A stretch of DNA of 64,000 nucleotides, from positions 34,651,604 to 34,715,603 of the forward strand of contig NC_091138.1 in assembly GCF_041381155.1 (NCBI RefSeq). The letters are read 5' to 3'. The DNA is from Argopecten irradians (Eukaryota > Mollusca > Bivalvia > Pectinida > Pectinidae). This document shows, piece after piece, positions 1 through 11,494 of this stretch (the first letter of the stretch is position 1; each line of letters begins with the position of its first letter). Both the position numbers and the translations under genes were made by a program. The notes below the pieces were generated by a model, which saw nothing but the letters and a program-made list of their open reading frames with translations, ran no database searches and was not told where the DNA came from.

Positions 1-284
1 ATAGGACGTTTTCAATTTTCTAATTTCGTTTGTCCATTAAACGATTCAGCTTAATTTCTCTATCAATATGGTATATCTTGGTAGACTTTTTGCTTGATTC
101 TGAACTGTTTCTTACATATTGAAGCATACAAAACATCGTTATTACATGTTATTTTTCTATTTAAATAAAAAAGTTATTCTTGTTTTTTATAAATAAATTC
201 AATTTCAAGAAGTGTGTATTTTCATTTTCTGATAAGGATGTATTGCATAATAACTAGTTTCTTTGTTGTGTTTTTTATTATTAT
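1..284. other. AT-rich intergenic sequence
   Basis: No coding region, RNA gene or clear repeat is visible in this AT-rich stretch. It leads into the tail side of a SINE-like copy. Confidence 0.5.
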
Positions 285-800
285 TAAAATAACGTCCTGT
301 TAACAGACAGGGTCATGTTGAGACGGCCTCTCATGTATGCGCTGTGTTGCGTTATGAAGAGTGGGTGTGTTTTGCGAGACTTGTATATTTGTTGTGTCTT
401 CTTATATAGTGGAACTTTTGAAACTCTTGCCCTTTGTTATATCACTGAAGCATGCCACCAAGACATGCAATACAACCCTCCAAGTTAAATTATACTGACA
501 ACGGACGACTCAACGGATGAACCAGTCGTCCCACTCCCGGTATGCTGAACACTAAGCAGGAACAGAAACTACCACTTTTATAGACTTTGTTGCGTCTCAG
601 CCAAGGAACCAAACCCAGAACCTTTCTCACAGGGATGAGTGCTCAACCGAAAGCCCAAAGTGAGGCGTTCTCAAGGGAGACGTTAGGAGTCAGACGTCAG
701 TAGGAAGAAGATAAAAGATAAGATCATACATTTAGTCGCCTTTTACGATCATGAAATAGGTGCAGCAGGTACAATACTAACACCCTACCTGCAGTACAAA
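285..800 (-). repeat. SINE-like repeat, copy 1 (diverged)
   Basis: This is a diverged copy, in the opposite orientation, of the repeat at 22271-22797. Shared blocks include the part near 330 (GACGGCCTCTCATGTATGC), the part near 520 (CCAGTCGTCCCACTCC) and the part near 740 (GTCGCCTTTTACGATCATG). Read on the minus strand, the middle resembles a tRNA-type A box and B box, although both are eroded. The A-rich tail end lies near 285. Confidence 0.7.
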
Positions 801-1205
801 TTACCAAGGTACGACTGAACATGTCATCTTACCAATAATTATGATAAGATTAGTTATATTGCTATGTAAATAAAATCATATGAGGCTTATCACTATATCT
901 TTCAATCAAAATGACTGCTGAATGGGTAATCCCATTTTGGGTTGAAGAAAATCTGTAAATAGTAAAATTGTTGGTTGGTTGGTTACGTATAATGCCCTTT
1001 TCATAGAAAATGTCATTTTAAGAACGGTCTACCCTACATGTGTTGCTTTGTGGGATGCCTTTGGTTCGGATGGCTGTGATATGGTCAAGAGTGTCTTTTT
1101 AATGGTGGAAACATTTTAATGCATTCTCACTGAAACATGTTGCCTAATACACTGGGAGAACATCTCAGTCGGTCATATATACTGACATCGGCTATATGTA
1201 TAGTA
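801..1205. other. Intergenic sequence without recognised features
   Basis: Nothing coding was recognised. There is only a short GTTG run near 970. Confidence 0.4.
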
Positions 1206-1565
1206 GTCGCCTCACTCTCTTTCTATTGAATACTAAGCAAGAGCAGAAACAATGTACAATGTGTATTCTGTAAAACAAATACTTAATGTAGCGCAAGGCG
1301 AACATCTGTAAATTATTATTTATCGGCGCGGATATAAAATAGCGCAGTTCGATGGTTCAATACCGCTAAAATAAGTACTTTTACAGTAAAGAGTCGTGTC
1401 TCATGGAAGTAACAATTCCCAGAGCCTTTCTAAACGGTAACTCAAGGCGGCCAAAAGTGAGGTGGTGTCAAGGAAGACGTTAGGAAGAAAAGAATATATA
1501 AGGCCACAAAGGTCGCCTTTTACGATCATGCAATGGGCAAAAAGGTAGAATTAAAACGCTATAGA
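1206..1565 (-). repeat. SINE-like repeat, copy 2 (partial, rearranged)
   Basis: Fragments of the same family as 285-800 and 22271-22797 are present: TACTAAGCAAGAGCAGAAAC near 1230, a GAGGTGGTGTCAAGGAAGACG block near 1460 and GTCGCCTTTTACGATCATGC near 1512. Unrelated sequence separates them, so this copy is broken or interrupted. Confidence 0.55.
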
Positions 1566-2101
1566 CACCGAAACCAGCGAAATGTAAAATATTGTCTTAA
1601 TGAAAACGCACAAAATACCAATCTTCTTGTAATTACTAATAAAACAAAGCAATTTTATCATACAATAACCGGTTTGAAAATTATGTTAATTAATTTATTA
1701 TTTAAACATTAATTACAAGAGGTAACTTTATTATATTAAGAAATTCTGTTCGATGACGGTATGACGAATATGTACACAAAATTTTATCGAAGTTCATAAA
1801 AAAATGATGATTTTATAGCATGAATATCAAATTAGGATGAAAATATATCAATGTTGCAGTTTGTCAACCATCTTGTCCGCCATCTTGAATATTTCAATTT
1901 CCCCAATGATGCCACGGTGGCATCATCCAGTTTCTGATGGAGGACATGTTAAAGAACATTTCTGTGCAAAAACATTTTATGCGAACTATTTTTTTAGGTT
2001 TGGTGGAAAATCACCATTTGGCACCTAGACTAAGATGTTCTCGTTCGGGAATGGGAATATCGAAACCGTTTTGATGGTACGTCGCGTTCCCACCGATCGT
2101 C
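1566..2101. other. AT-rich sequence upstream of the LINE
   Basis: This may include the 5' untranslated part of the LINE that follows, but no boundary or target-site duplication was found. A short open frame at 1837-2028 shows no recognisable domain. Confidence 0.35.
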
Positions 2102-5100
2102 ATGACAATGAAGCCTCCATATGTGTGTAAATACCCGACGCTCCTTTATTGCATATTCACGTTGGTATGCTGGAACATCCGTGGAATCATGTACGGCACC
2201 CCGCTGCTCTCTGAACTTCTCAAAGAGACTGACATTGCTGTTGTGACGGAGCATTGGCTCTTGCCGGAACAAATGAACTTTTTGCAAAGTATTGACTCAA
2301 ATTTTAAATCTTACGGTTTAAGTGATACTAGGATCTCATTAGAGCCAGAACGCAGAGTCTGTAACAGAGGATTCGGCGGACTGGCTATACTATGGCGTAA
2401 AGAGATAAACGTATGCCCTATCGAGAGCGAGTGTAATGATAGAGTCATTTGCTGTTCATTGCAATTGGAAAACAGATCACATGTCTTTGTTATCGGAACC
2501 CTAATGCCGTCCACCAATGTGTCAATTGGTGTATATAAAGAAAACACTTGAACACATCTCGGACTTATTCGATAAATACTCACAATACGGACACGTAATA
2601 ATTGCTGGAGATTTCAACGCACAGATAAGTAAACAGTTTGGAAGTAAAAATCATCTGAGACCAAACGATAGAGGTGAGATTTTAGAACCTTTCATCGTTG
2701 ACAAGGACCTTGTATCGATAAACTCTCAAGCTTGGGTCAACGGTGGAACGTCAACATTTGTGTCAAAAACTGGTAATGGGTCACTCATAGATCACATGTT
2801 CATTGAATCACGAAGAGTGGACTGTGTTGAAGAATGCTCAACTCTTGACGATAATTACCTTAATGTATCCGACCATTTGCCTATACGCATTCGCTATCGT
2901 ACACCTCTTCTCGTGCGTGAACACGCAGGTAACCCATACGCCGTAAACTGGAAAAAATGTTCAGCTGCTCAACTAACAAGATATTCGTCACAAGTCTCTG
3001 CCTTATTACGTGAACCCTTTCCGCGAAATACAGACACTGCTAGTGTTGATCATCTTCAATGCTTAGTTAATAATATCGTAGAAGCCACACGCACTGCTTC
3101 AAAGGACACACTACCTTCTAAGAAATATCGGTCCTACTTAAAACCTTACTGGAACGCTGGCCAAGTAAAAGCATTTCACAAAACAATGCGGGAAAGACGA
3201 GTAGTGTGGATACAAGATGGTCGCCCACGTGGATCCCAATTTCAGTCTTATCGTGACTACAAGCGTTGTAAACGAGACTTTAGGCGGGAACTTGATCAAG
3301 CACGCCATGAATATGAACAGTCCGAATTTCAGAGCTTACAACAAGCTGCAGAAATTGACTCGGGTACATTTTACCGTGCTGTTCGTGCGCGAAAAATAAC
3401 GAGACGAGAGACTTCAGAAATTAAAGTAAATGGTGAAATTTCTCGTGATCCGGACATTAATCGAGCTGCATGGACAGCACATTACAGTGAGCTCGCGCAA
3501 TTCTCGACTAAACCTATTTTCGATGAAACTCACAAACTTTACATAGAGTCGGAAGTAACCCGCATGCGTACAGATTCCTATACGAATGCAAATACAGTAT
3601 GTCGGGAGTACATCGTTACAAAGGAGGTTTCGTCAGCCCTTAAAGAAATGAAAAATGGTAAAGCCGGCGGCCATGATCACCTGATAGTAGAACATTTACG
3701 CTATGGTGGAACGTTACTATTACAACGCATAACGGAGTTATTCAACTTAATAGTGCAGTTTGAAAGTTATCCGCCGTCTTTCAAGCATGGAATTGTTATC
3801 ACTCTATTCAAGGGTGGAAAAAAATCCAGGGTTGATATGAATAATTATAGGGATATCACCCTGACTCCTGTTCTTCAGAAGCTTCTCGAAAAAGTTCTCT
3901 TCAAAAGAATTTCTGTGGTATGTGACAGAATAAATTTCCCGCATAGACTGCAACAAGGATTCCGTTCGAACTGTGGTAGTATCACTGCAGCGTTTACCGT
4001 GAGAGAAGCCGTTTTCCATCACTTTGAAATCAGCACAACTGTTTTTGCGGCATTCCTAGACAACGCTAAAGCGTTCAACAGCGTATGGGTCAACGGTCTA
4101 CTCTATAAACTTTACCATCTAGGTTTCAACGGAAAAATCTGGCGGTTGCTTCAGAATTCGTTCGAAGACGTTTCGGCCTGTGTCCTATACGAGGGTAAAA
4201 GAGGAGAGCCGTACAAGGTCATGCAAGGCGTCGGTCAAGGTAGGACTCTGTCATCTTGGATGTTTCTGATAATGATTGATGAACTAATCTTAAATCTTGA
4301 TTCCTCATTGCTAGGTCTACACATCCATGATATCCACATACCGTCAGTTTTTCTAGCTGATGATACGCTACTGCTATCCTGTTCAGTCGGCAATATTCAA
4401 CGTCTACTTGACATTGTGTTTGAATTCTCATGTAAATGGAGATTAAAATACAACTCTACTAAAAGTTCGCTTCTTCGATATTGTAACAGTCGTAAAAAGT
4501 TCACCCCAGAAATACAGTGTAAATTGGGTGATCAAAAAATAGCTTGGGTAACACAAAAAGAGTATGCCGGGATCATCCTTACTCCAACCCTTCAATGTGA
4601 TGAAGATATTAAGCGGTCGTGTGCAAAAGGACGGCGATCCCTGAACTCTTTAATCAGCGTAGGAATACATGATGGTGGTATGAATCCAATCACCAGCTCA
4701 AAATTGGTTGAAACCATCGTTCAGCCGGTGATTTTATACGGCTCAGAACTCTGGGGAGCACCTACTCTGAAATCACAAGAGGATCTACGCAAGACACAAC
4801 GATATGCTGCACGACGGTGTCAAGGATTCGAAAAAACATCGCCGACTCTAGCTACAACCCGGGCGCTTGGAATGCTCGACATATGTGGAGAAGTTGAGCA
4901 AAAAAAACTGATTTTCTGGAACAAATTGTGCTCCGCAAGTAGTTTATTTGTCTGGAAACTACTATTTATAGTACGCTTATGCGCGTTTGCTTTCGGCAAG
5001 AAGTCATTAAACGAAAAAAGCTTTGTATTTGATATATTCGCTATTGCTTCCAAGTTTGACATTACAGACAGCCTATTTGACTACATTTTTGAAGGCTTCC

Positions 5101-5621
5101 AACCATCTCGCTTTTCCTGGAAATCATTCTGCAAAAATGTTGTGCAAAGCTTTTATCAAACCAAATGGCTTGGTGAAATTGTCCATTTGGAATCATTTCA
5201 AATCTACGCCTCGGTTCACCAAAACTATGACCCAAATCCTCTTTGGACTCTAGCATTAAAGTATCCGAACTACACATGGCAACTAAGTGAAATGATCAAG
5301 CTCAGCTATCGTCATGAAAAAGAACCAGTGCTCTGTAAATTATGTAACAAATTAACCGATAATATAACTGTTCACTTCCTTATACAGTGCTACTGTCTAT
5401 TCGAAACACGAGATAAAATGCTAGAATTTCTGGTAAACTACTTGGATGTTTATGAATACGTCAAATTTGACAATTTAGAAGATCATGAGAAATGTTTCTT
5501 TCTACTCGGCAGTAAACAAGACATTTTACTTGACGATGAACGATGGCCAGTTGTAATGATAACTGTCTCAGATTTTATACATAGAATGATTCAAGATATG
5601 AACTGTTTAATTGATTTGTAA
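2102..5621 (+). pseudogene. LINE endonuclease-reverse transcriptase ORF with one frameshift
   Basis: Two overlapping frames encode one polyprotein. The first (2102-2551) carries the start of the endonuclease: the WNIRG motif near 2172, the EHWL glutamate motif near 2250 and a GGLAILWR block. The second (open 2517-5621, 1034 residues) continues with AGDFNAQ (about residue 30 of that frame) and SDHLPIRIR (about residue 117). Then come the reverse-transcriptase motif A FLDNAKAF (about 511) and motif C FLADDTLLL (about 611). Near residue 939 there is a C-terminal zinc-knuckle-like CxxC-x8-H-x4-C. The frames meet near 2540, where one extra base would explain the break. The motif A aspartate and both motif C aspartates are present. 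Apart from the shift there are no internal stops, so this copy is young or the shift is a sequence error. Confidence 0.88.
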
Positions 5622-5690
5622 ATAACTTCTGACATGAAATGACCATGTAAATCTCTTTAAGAGGAAATAAAGATTGTCTGTCTGTCTGTC
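2102..5690 (+). mobile_element. Non-LTR retrotransposon (APE-type LINE), nearly full length
   Basis: This is a LINE body with an apurinic-type endonuclease followed by a reverse transcriptase. The 3' end has a short untranslated tail, an AATAAA at 5666-5671 and a terminal run of TGTC units (about 5675-5690). Short tandem tails in place of poly(A) are common in several non-L1 LINE clades. No gag-like ORF1 is visible upstream, and no target-site duplication was identified, so the true 5' end is uncertain. The clade was not assigned. The layout fits the jockey/I/CR1 type of element better than R2. Confidence 0.9.
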
Positions 5691-6049
5691 CCCTTTACTC
5701 AGAATAGACTGTCTCTCTGACAAAAACAAAGAATTTCTAGTCCCCTGTACTTCAGAAGGGGACGGATAGGTAATTTCCAATTCATTATTTTTTTGTGTTA
5801 TCAAAAGAAAGATGTGGTAAGTTAACTATTGTGAACATTGTAAAAATCCATGTCAATAATTCATTACAGTTACATTGTTCTGATGTGTTGGTGATAATTA
5901 GAAATAAATAAATATATATGTTGTCCCCTTTAACGAGCCTTACATTGTTCTATCAAGGTATAGCATAAAACCCATTTGTCACACCCGGCCCAGTCCCCCG
6001 CCACTCATTTGGTCCCGCTCATTTTCAGCTTGGATTTTTGTGACTGAAA
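5691..6049. other. Intergenic sequence after the LINE
   Basis: No gene was recognised. The stretch contains two similar CCCCTTTA-containing segments near 5690 and 5927, possibly repeat debris. Confidence 0.35.
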
Positions 6050-6645
6050 GTGATTATGGATAGTAATGCAGAAAATAGCCATTTAATTTTGACCATTAGA
6101 TTGACTCGAGAACAGAAAGCGGCCATAGAAGCGTTTTTCGCTCATTCAGAATGGGATCTAGATATAATTAGTGAAACCACAGAGACTGGTCAGCAAATTA
6201 GTGAGATAACACAGGATACAGAGTCAGGACACCAGCAATGTGTTGAAACAAACGTGTGTGGTATTGATAATAATGACCCTGGTACTGCTGAAGATAACCG
6301 TGTAGGCATCCAGAGGAATGTCCCCATCGTCTGTGTTACCCATGTGTAACACAAACTAATAAGTCATGGCTAGGCAGGGGTCAGTGTGCCAGGGAGGGAA
6401 ACAATTTAGTAAGAAAGTCTAAATACAAGAAATTTTGGAAAATGTTATCAGATCGTGGTGTGTGGAGAGACCCTCGTTATTTGGAGAGAAAAACACTAGC
6501 ATTACGCAGATCAACAGAAAATAATGAGGAAATTGTTTGGATTGGATCAGTGAGAGAATTGATGCCATCTTGTGTGATAGCTAATGTCAGATCTTTATAT
6601 CCAAATTTACAAGGTGTACCATACTTAGGTCATAAATGGTACTAA
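6050..6645 (+). pseudogene. Small Cys-rich ORF, frameshifted (possible transposon-associated protein)
   Basis: A frame starting at 6050 (MIMDSNAENSHLILTIRLT) runs to 6349. From about 6298 to 6645 a different frame is open without stops and reads as a compact Cys-rich module. It contains a C-x2-C pair (LCYPC), WLGRGQC, a KYKKFWKML block, WRDPRYLERK, then MPSCV and a C-terminal VPYLGHKWY ending in TAA. The two frames overlap at 6298-6349, so one indel near there would join an acidic N-terminal part to the Cys-rich C-terminal part. I recall similar short multicopy proteins from cnidarian and mollusc genomes, but cannot name the family. Conservation of both halves suggests recent coding. The frame break suggests a pseudogene, an unrecognised intron or a sequence error. 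Confidence 0.5.
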
Positions 6646-7079
6646 ATAAAAAAAACAGTATTTTGCCAACTACAAAGTTTTGGATACATAGTTTCAACAT
6701 CATCTAGAATTGTTCCCCACCATGGTAAGCCTCCATGCTTTGATTTCCCGCTTTCTTGCATGTAAACATTACCTTTGACCCTGTCAATCGAAAGCTGCTG
6801 GATAGAATACAGAGCTGAAATTCAAATATATTTCTCTATATTATGCATGAAATATGATAGATATGGTTTTAATTTTCATTCTGTATGTAACTACCACTTA
6901 GATGAATGTATGTGACAAATTTCATGACCAACTGATTAGTAAGTCTTCTATCATTCAGCAATTTTCAAGCTGAAGCAGGAGGCTGCTTTATTTTGAATTT
7001 GCCACGTCCATTATGGAAATCTCGTGAGATCTCGAGCTATTTATAGGGCAGCTCCCCCTTTAAAGCAAGACAACATATC
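6646..7079. other. Intergenic sequence left of the foldback structure
   Basis: No gene was seen. An AATAAA lies just after the stop codon of the preceding ORF. The stretch ends with CATATC at 7074-7079, which is repeated at the far side of the foldback structure (14866-14871). Confidence 0.4.
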
Positions 7080-7400
7080 TATGGTGGCTGATTACGGCCA
7101 TCTCGTGTTGTTGTGTTGTCGCCTTGTCTTGTTGTCGCCTTGTCGAGTTGTCGCGGTCTCAAACTGCGACAACCCGAGATTTAACAGTTAAAATGTCGAC
7201 TAGTCGCGTTTTCGAACCGCGACAAGTCGACAACACGACAAGACGACAAGTCGACAACACGACAAGTCGACATTTCAAACACGCTAATTAGCGCGTACAG
7301 AATCTCGTGTTGTCGCGGTAAAATGTCGACTTGTCGTGTTGTCGAGTTGTCGTGTTGTCGAGTTGTCGACTTGTCGACTTCCTGTTACACATGCGCAAAC
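7080..7400 (+). repeat. Outer left arm: TTGTCG-rich terminal inverted repeat
   Basis: This is the outer arm, reverse-complementary to about 14527-14865. It contains runs of 10-base-like units (TTGTCGTG, TTGTCGAG, TTGTCGAC) and smaller internal hairpins, for example around 7155-7175 and 7190-7235. Seven GTCGAC palindromes lie between 7195 and 7378. Confidence 0.85.
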
Positions 7401-7701
7401 AATGGATAACACTCGCCATATTGGATTGCTAATAAAAATAATTGTGTGCATGTGTTTGTAGCTAGATGAAGATATTTGATAGCAATTTCTTTACCGAGAG
7501 TTGTCAAAGTATTTTTCTCTGAACTATGAATTTCAATAATTTGTTTATTATATGATAATCGTGTAATAATGGTCTGGTCACGCCGTCTGATTAGTACGCA
7601 GTTATCGTCATCTGTTAATTTTAAGGTCACTTGAACCGCTAAGGCCTAATATATATAGTTCGAAGGCCCGTTAATCCGAAAATTAGAAAATATTGTAATT
7701 T
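7401..7701. other. Left spacer between outer and inner arm blocks
   Basis: This segment has no counterpart in the right half of the foldback, where the equivalent spacer is about 14395-14526. No gene was recognised. Confidence 0.5.
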
Positions 7702-9012
7702 TATGGTGGCATATTTCTGCCATCGATTTGCCGACTTACGACTTAATAATGTCGACATCGTTAAGGCATTAAGTCGACATCATATCGGAAGATGTCGACA
7801 TAAACAGAAGAATATGTCGACTTACCACATGTACATGCCCACATAATGATTCCAAGATATTTATGGAGACAGTCGGTAACTCGGCGATTAACGTGTTTAT
7901 GCTCGGGTGTGACACCGACTTGTCAGTTATTGATGTCGACATCTAAACTAAAAATCAAAGGCCACCCTTTCATAGAGCACTGTGTATATGCAGCAAAAGC
8001 CATACAGCAGAGATCGACGTTGATTTTGTTAATTCAAGTTTTTATTTATCTAATTTCAAAATAAAAAAAGTGTGATCCTGCACATCCCGGCCATGAAACT
8101 GTAGCCTGCGTGTACGTAGCTGTTAGCCCGAGCTAAGGGAGTATACAACGAATTATTAATATATATAACCGTGGGTTGAAAATTCGTTTCAAAGCTGTGT
8201 GTGTGTGTTTTGTTGATTGGCATTCGTACCAAGTCCATGTAGTACATACCGTACTATACTATATTAAAAGAATGAATGAAAAAAAATAAAAAAATAAAAT
8301 AAAAAAAGGATTTTTTTATGTATTTTCTTGTGAATCCCGAAAAATACCAGTTATGTAATTTAAAAGCCATAAAGGTCACAGTACAGGTACACAATACACA
8401 TTTGGAAACCAGCTTTACTTGTTAGCTTGGCCTGTCCATATATATATACATAAATATTTACATCCCTCGATACACTTATATAAAGGCACAACGAATTTTT
8501 GTTACGGTCTTAATGGTCAGATTCAACCTTTGGGCTAAAAATCCTCCAGGGACGCGGTTTTAAACTCCCAACTCTCGATACATCTGCATCTATTTTTCGT
8601 AGTAAAAACATGCGTTCTTTGTAGTCAAACGTAGTAAAAAAAAGTCACGTGCTTATACCTCATTCATGCCATTGGCCGGAATATACAATTGTATTATGGG
8701 TAACTAGTGATCACGTGATTTTGTGTTTACTTCCAATACAACTACTATACAACATATACATATAACACAGAGAAAATAAGGCCAAATTATGTATAAATAC
8801 CAGGTCAGAGAAATCACTCTATTTGGAAGTCAACACACACTCATGTGATCACTAGTTACCCACTAAACAATTCCATATTTATTTCGGCCAATGGCATGAA
8901 TAAGGTATAATCACGTGACTTGTTTTACTACGTTTTACTACAAAGAACGAGTGTTTTGTACCGTTATGGGGAAAATCCTCCGCGGATCGTGGTTTCATTT
9001 CCACCATTTGAA
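7702..9012 (+). repeat. Inner left arm of the foldback
   Basis: This is the reverse complement of 12312-14394 apart from indels. It begins with TATGGTGGCATATTTC, which resembles the outer terminus. It includes GTCGAC sites at 7751, 7773, 7794, 7816 and 7935, and a nested palindrome at 8644-8925. It lacks two insertions that the right arm carries, so it records the older state of the arm. Confidence 0.82.
8644..8925. repeat. Nested palindrome inside the left arm
   Basis: GTCACGTGCTTATACC...GGTAACTAGTGATCACGTG (8644-8718) pairs with TGTGATCACTAGTTACCC...TATAATCACGTGAC (8842-8925). The same palindrome in the right arm (12405-13005) has a much longer centre, so the left copy has lost about 330 bp of its loop. 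Confidence 0.8.
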
Positions 9013-10220
9013 ATTGTTAGCAATACTATCATATCATAGTTTATTTTCCATATTATTTCCAAACAAATACTTATAAGCTTCCGCATAGCCCACTTAGCTT
9101 TTTGGGAATCTAATACATGTACATGTACATACATGTATGTACACATATACTAAGAAACACGGGCTTATGTGCTTACATGGCAGCTTCCCGCCTGGTAAAT
9201 TGGGACCTACAATTTATGTAGGACCTAACTCAGTATGCTTCGATAGGTTCCGTACGAAAATGTATCATTTTGTTTGTCAGATTTACTCTTCATAGATTGA
9301 AAGGTCTCAAGGCTCTCTACCAATATTGTGAATTTCAAGGCCCTGGGGTCTCGGAATTTTCCCCAGGGGATAGGGTCTTTACCATAGTTTATATAGGGAA
9401 ACACATTTATGAGCATTATTTGCTCAATTTTCATAGGAAACAGATGTAATGGAATCAAATACTCTTCATATATTAAAAGGTTAAATGGATATCATCACTG
9501 GCTGATTTCATGGGCCTGATAGGCCAATATATGGTGCTTATATACAGTGCATGTATTTGTTTTATTCTGTATCCGAACTCGGGTGACCAATCAGAAAAAA
9601 AACCATGGCTGACAGGTGGCTATGTGTTTTGTTATTCCTGCTATATAGACTTCATTTTTAGTTTTCCCATGTTATAAAACATTTCCAAGAGGAAAGAAAA
9701 AGGTAAAGAATTACAGAAATAGAGAAAAGACCCATATTTTATTGGCATGATTTACATCAGTCAGTAGTGGGTACCAAGTTCATTAAACTTTTTAAATGTG
9801 CAACTGCAGGGGCGTAGGAAGAAAAGGGTCCTCCTGCACATTTCTTGTACTTCATTTTAGAAAATTTTGCCGCTTTTCCTAAAAGTTCAAGCACGTAATA
9901 TTCAAACCTTTAATAATAAAAATTCAATACACATGAACTAGACTAAAAATGTCCATCAAGGGATTCTACTATTTCAAAAATGTTTCTTAAAATATTAAAT
10001 TGTTTATATGTCTAAGCAAGACAATTAAATCAATTCATTATTTTTTGTAGTTAAACAACAATGTGCTGATGGTGGGAAGTCGTATGTTCAGATCGAGCAG
10101 GGTTGTATAATGATATGACGACATTCACAATTATAATTTCTAAATGCAGGTAAATGTAAATCGAAAAATTACCACGTTAAGAACGGATTAAAATCCTCAA
10201 AATACACCGTAAAACTCATC
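9013..10220. other. Central part of the foldback, left side
   Basis: No coding domain was recognised. There is a short direct duplication of gene-free text and a GTACATGTACAT run near 9115-9140, but nothing else with clear structure. Confidence 0.4.
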
Positions 10221-10225
10221 TTGGC

Positions 10226-10470
10226 CATTCCAAATCGTAATATTTTTCGCGGGGGAGACCCCTGGACCCCAGAACACCAAAGTCTCGCGCATTCGGCGCT
10301 CGCAAAATCATCAAAATCGTATTTTTTTTCCGGGGGATATCCCCGGAGCCCAAAAACACCAAAGTCTCGCGCATTCAGCGCTCGCAAAATCATCAAAATC
10401 GTAATATTTTTCCGGGAGAGACCCCCGGACATCCAAACACCAAAATATCGACCCTTCGACGCTCGCACGC
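10226..10470. repeat. Tandem repeat, unit about 82 bp, three copies
   Basis: The core CACCAAAGTCTCGCGCATTC recurs at 10275 and 10357, with a more diverged copy at 10438 (period 81-82). Each unit includes a GCTCGCAAAATCATCAAAATCG stretch (in part) and a C/G run. The open frames across it, one on each strand, are a by-product of the repeat. Confidence 0.8.
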
Positions 10471-10626
10471 CATTTTGCATATTCATTAATTTCCTGTTAG
10501 CGTCGCCACTGATATGGATGTGTACAAGGATTATATGTAATGATTTATGAGAAAAAGTATATAAAGTATATATTGTTGTGTGTTGAATTAATCTCCTCCT
10601 GTGTGACCTATTGCAATTGTCTTTTG

Positions 10627-11494
10627 GCCGGCGTAACGTTGAAAATGGACCTTCGTTGAAAATTGACCTCGGGTCAGTTTTCAACGTTGAAAACGGACCC
10701 CGAATGCCGTTGAAAATTTAACATGCCGTTGAAAATTGACAGCGTCTAGGGTCAATTCTCAACGGCAGGTCTGTTGAAAAATGACCGTTAAAAAATGACC
10801 TTGGCAAACTCTCAACGGACGGTCTCTTGAAAATGACCTTAGTGCATTCACATATGTAGCTGTTGCACAAACATAATTCTCGAATTTTGTTATCGCCATT
10901 CTTAATATAAGCCCCCCTCCCTTATAGGCTGATATCTAAATTACGTAATCACCGCGATTTGAAATGAAATTTTGTTTTGTTATCATCGTTGTGTTTTGTG
11001 TTTTGTGTTGTTGTTATGTTGTGTGTTATTGGTGTGTTGTGTTGTGTGCTGTTGGATGCTATGTGGCTGTATTTTGTGTGGTGTTGTGTTGTGTGTTGTT
11101 GTCGTGTGGTTGTGATGTGTGTTGTGTTGTTGTGTGTCGTGTTGTTGTGTTGTGTGATGTTGTGTGTTGTGTTTGGTGTTGGTGTGTGGTGTTGTATTGT
11201 TGTTGCGTGGTTGTGTGTTGTGTGGTGTTGTTGTGTTGTGTGTTGTGGTGTGGTTGTGTTGTGTGGTGTTGTTGTACAAAATATGTTATGTGTCAATGGG
11301 ATCAGACAACAGGCATAGCCTATCTTTGTCTTTTCCTGAGAAGTGTCACTTTTCAACGGGGTCCATTTTCAACGGGTCGGTGTAAAAAGTGCGCTGAAGT
11401 TCAGTTTTCAACGGTTTTCGGGGTCATTTTTCAACGTTGAAAAATGACCCGAGGTCAGTTTTCAACGGGGGTCCATTTTCAACGTTACACCGGC
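10627..11494. mobile_element. Second foldback built from GTTGAAAA-TGACC units
   Basis: The left end GCCGGCGTAACGTTG (10627) is inverted at the right end CAACGTTACACCGGC (11480-11494). Both arms are chains of GTTGAAAA-type units followed by TGACC or GGACC, in head-to-head arrangement. No target-site duplication was identified. It encloses the GT-rich tract at 10970-11275. Confidence 0.78.
10970..11275 (+). repeat. Strand-asymmetric GT-rich minisatellite
   Basis: The + strand is almost only G and T (TGTTGTG, GTGTGTTG and similar units) for about 300 bases, so the other strand is almost only A and C. All apparent proteins here (Cys/Val-rich on +, Thr/His/Asn-rich on -) follow from this composition. 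Confidence 0.9.

Noticed and set aside
2102..5690. Retrovirus or LTR element
   Set aside because: No LTRs, protease or integrase; endonuclease order and tail are those of a non-LTR retrotransposon.
10169..10684. 171-codon minus-strand frame
   Set aside because: It runs through three copies of the 82-bp tandem repeat; no domain is visible.
10964..11440. Cys/Val-rich and His/Thr-rich open frames
   Set aside because: Composition artefact of a G/T-only strand and its A/C complement.
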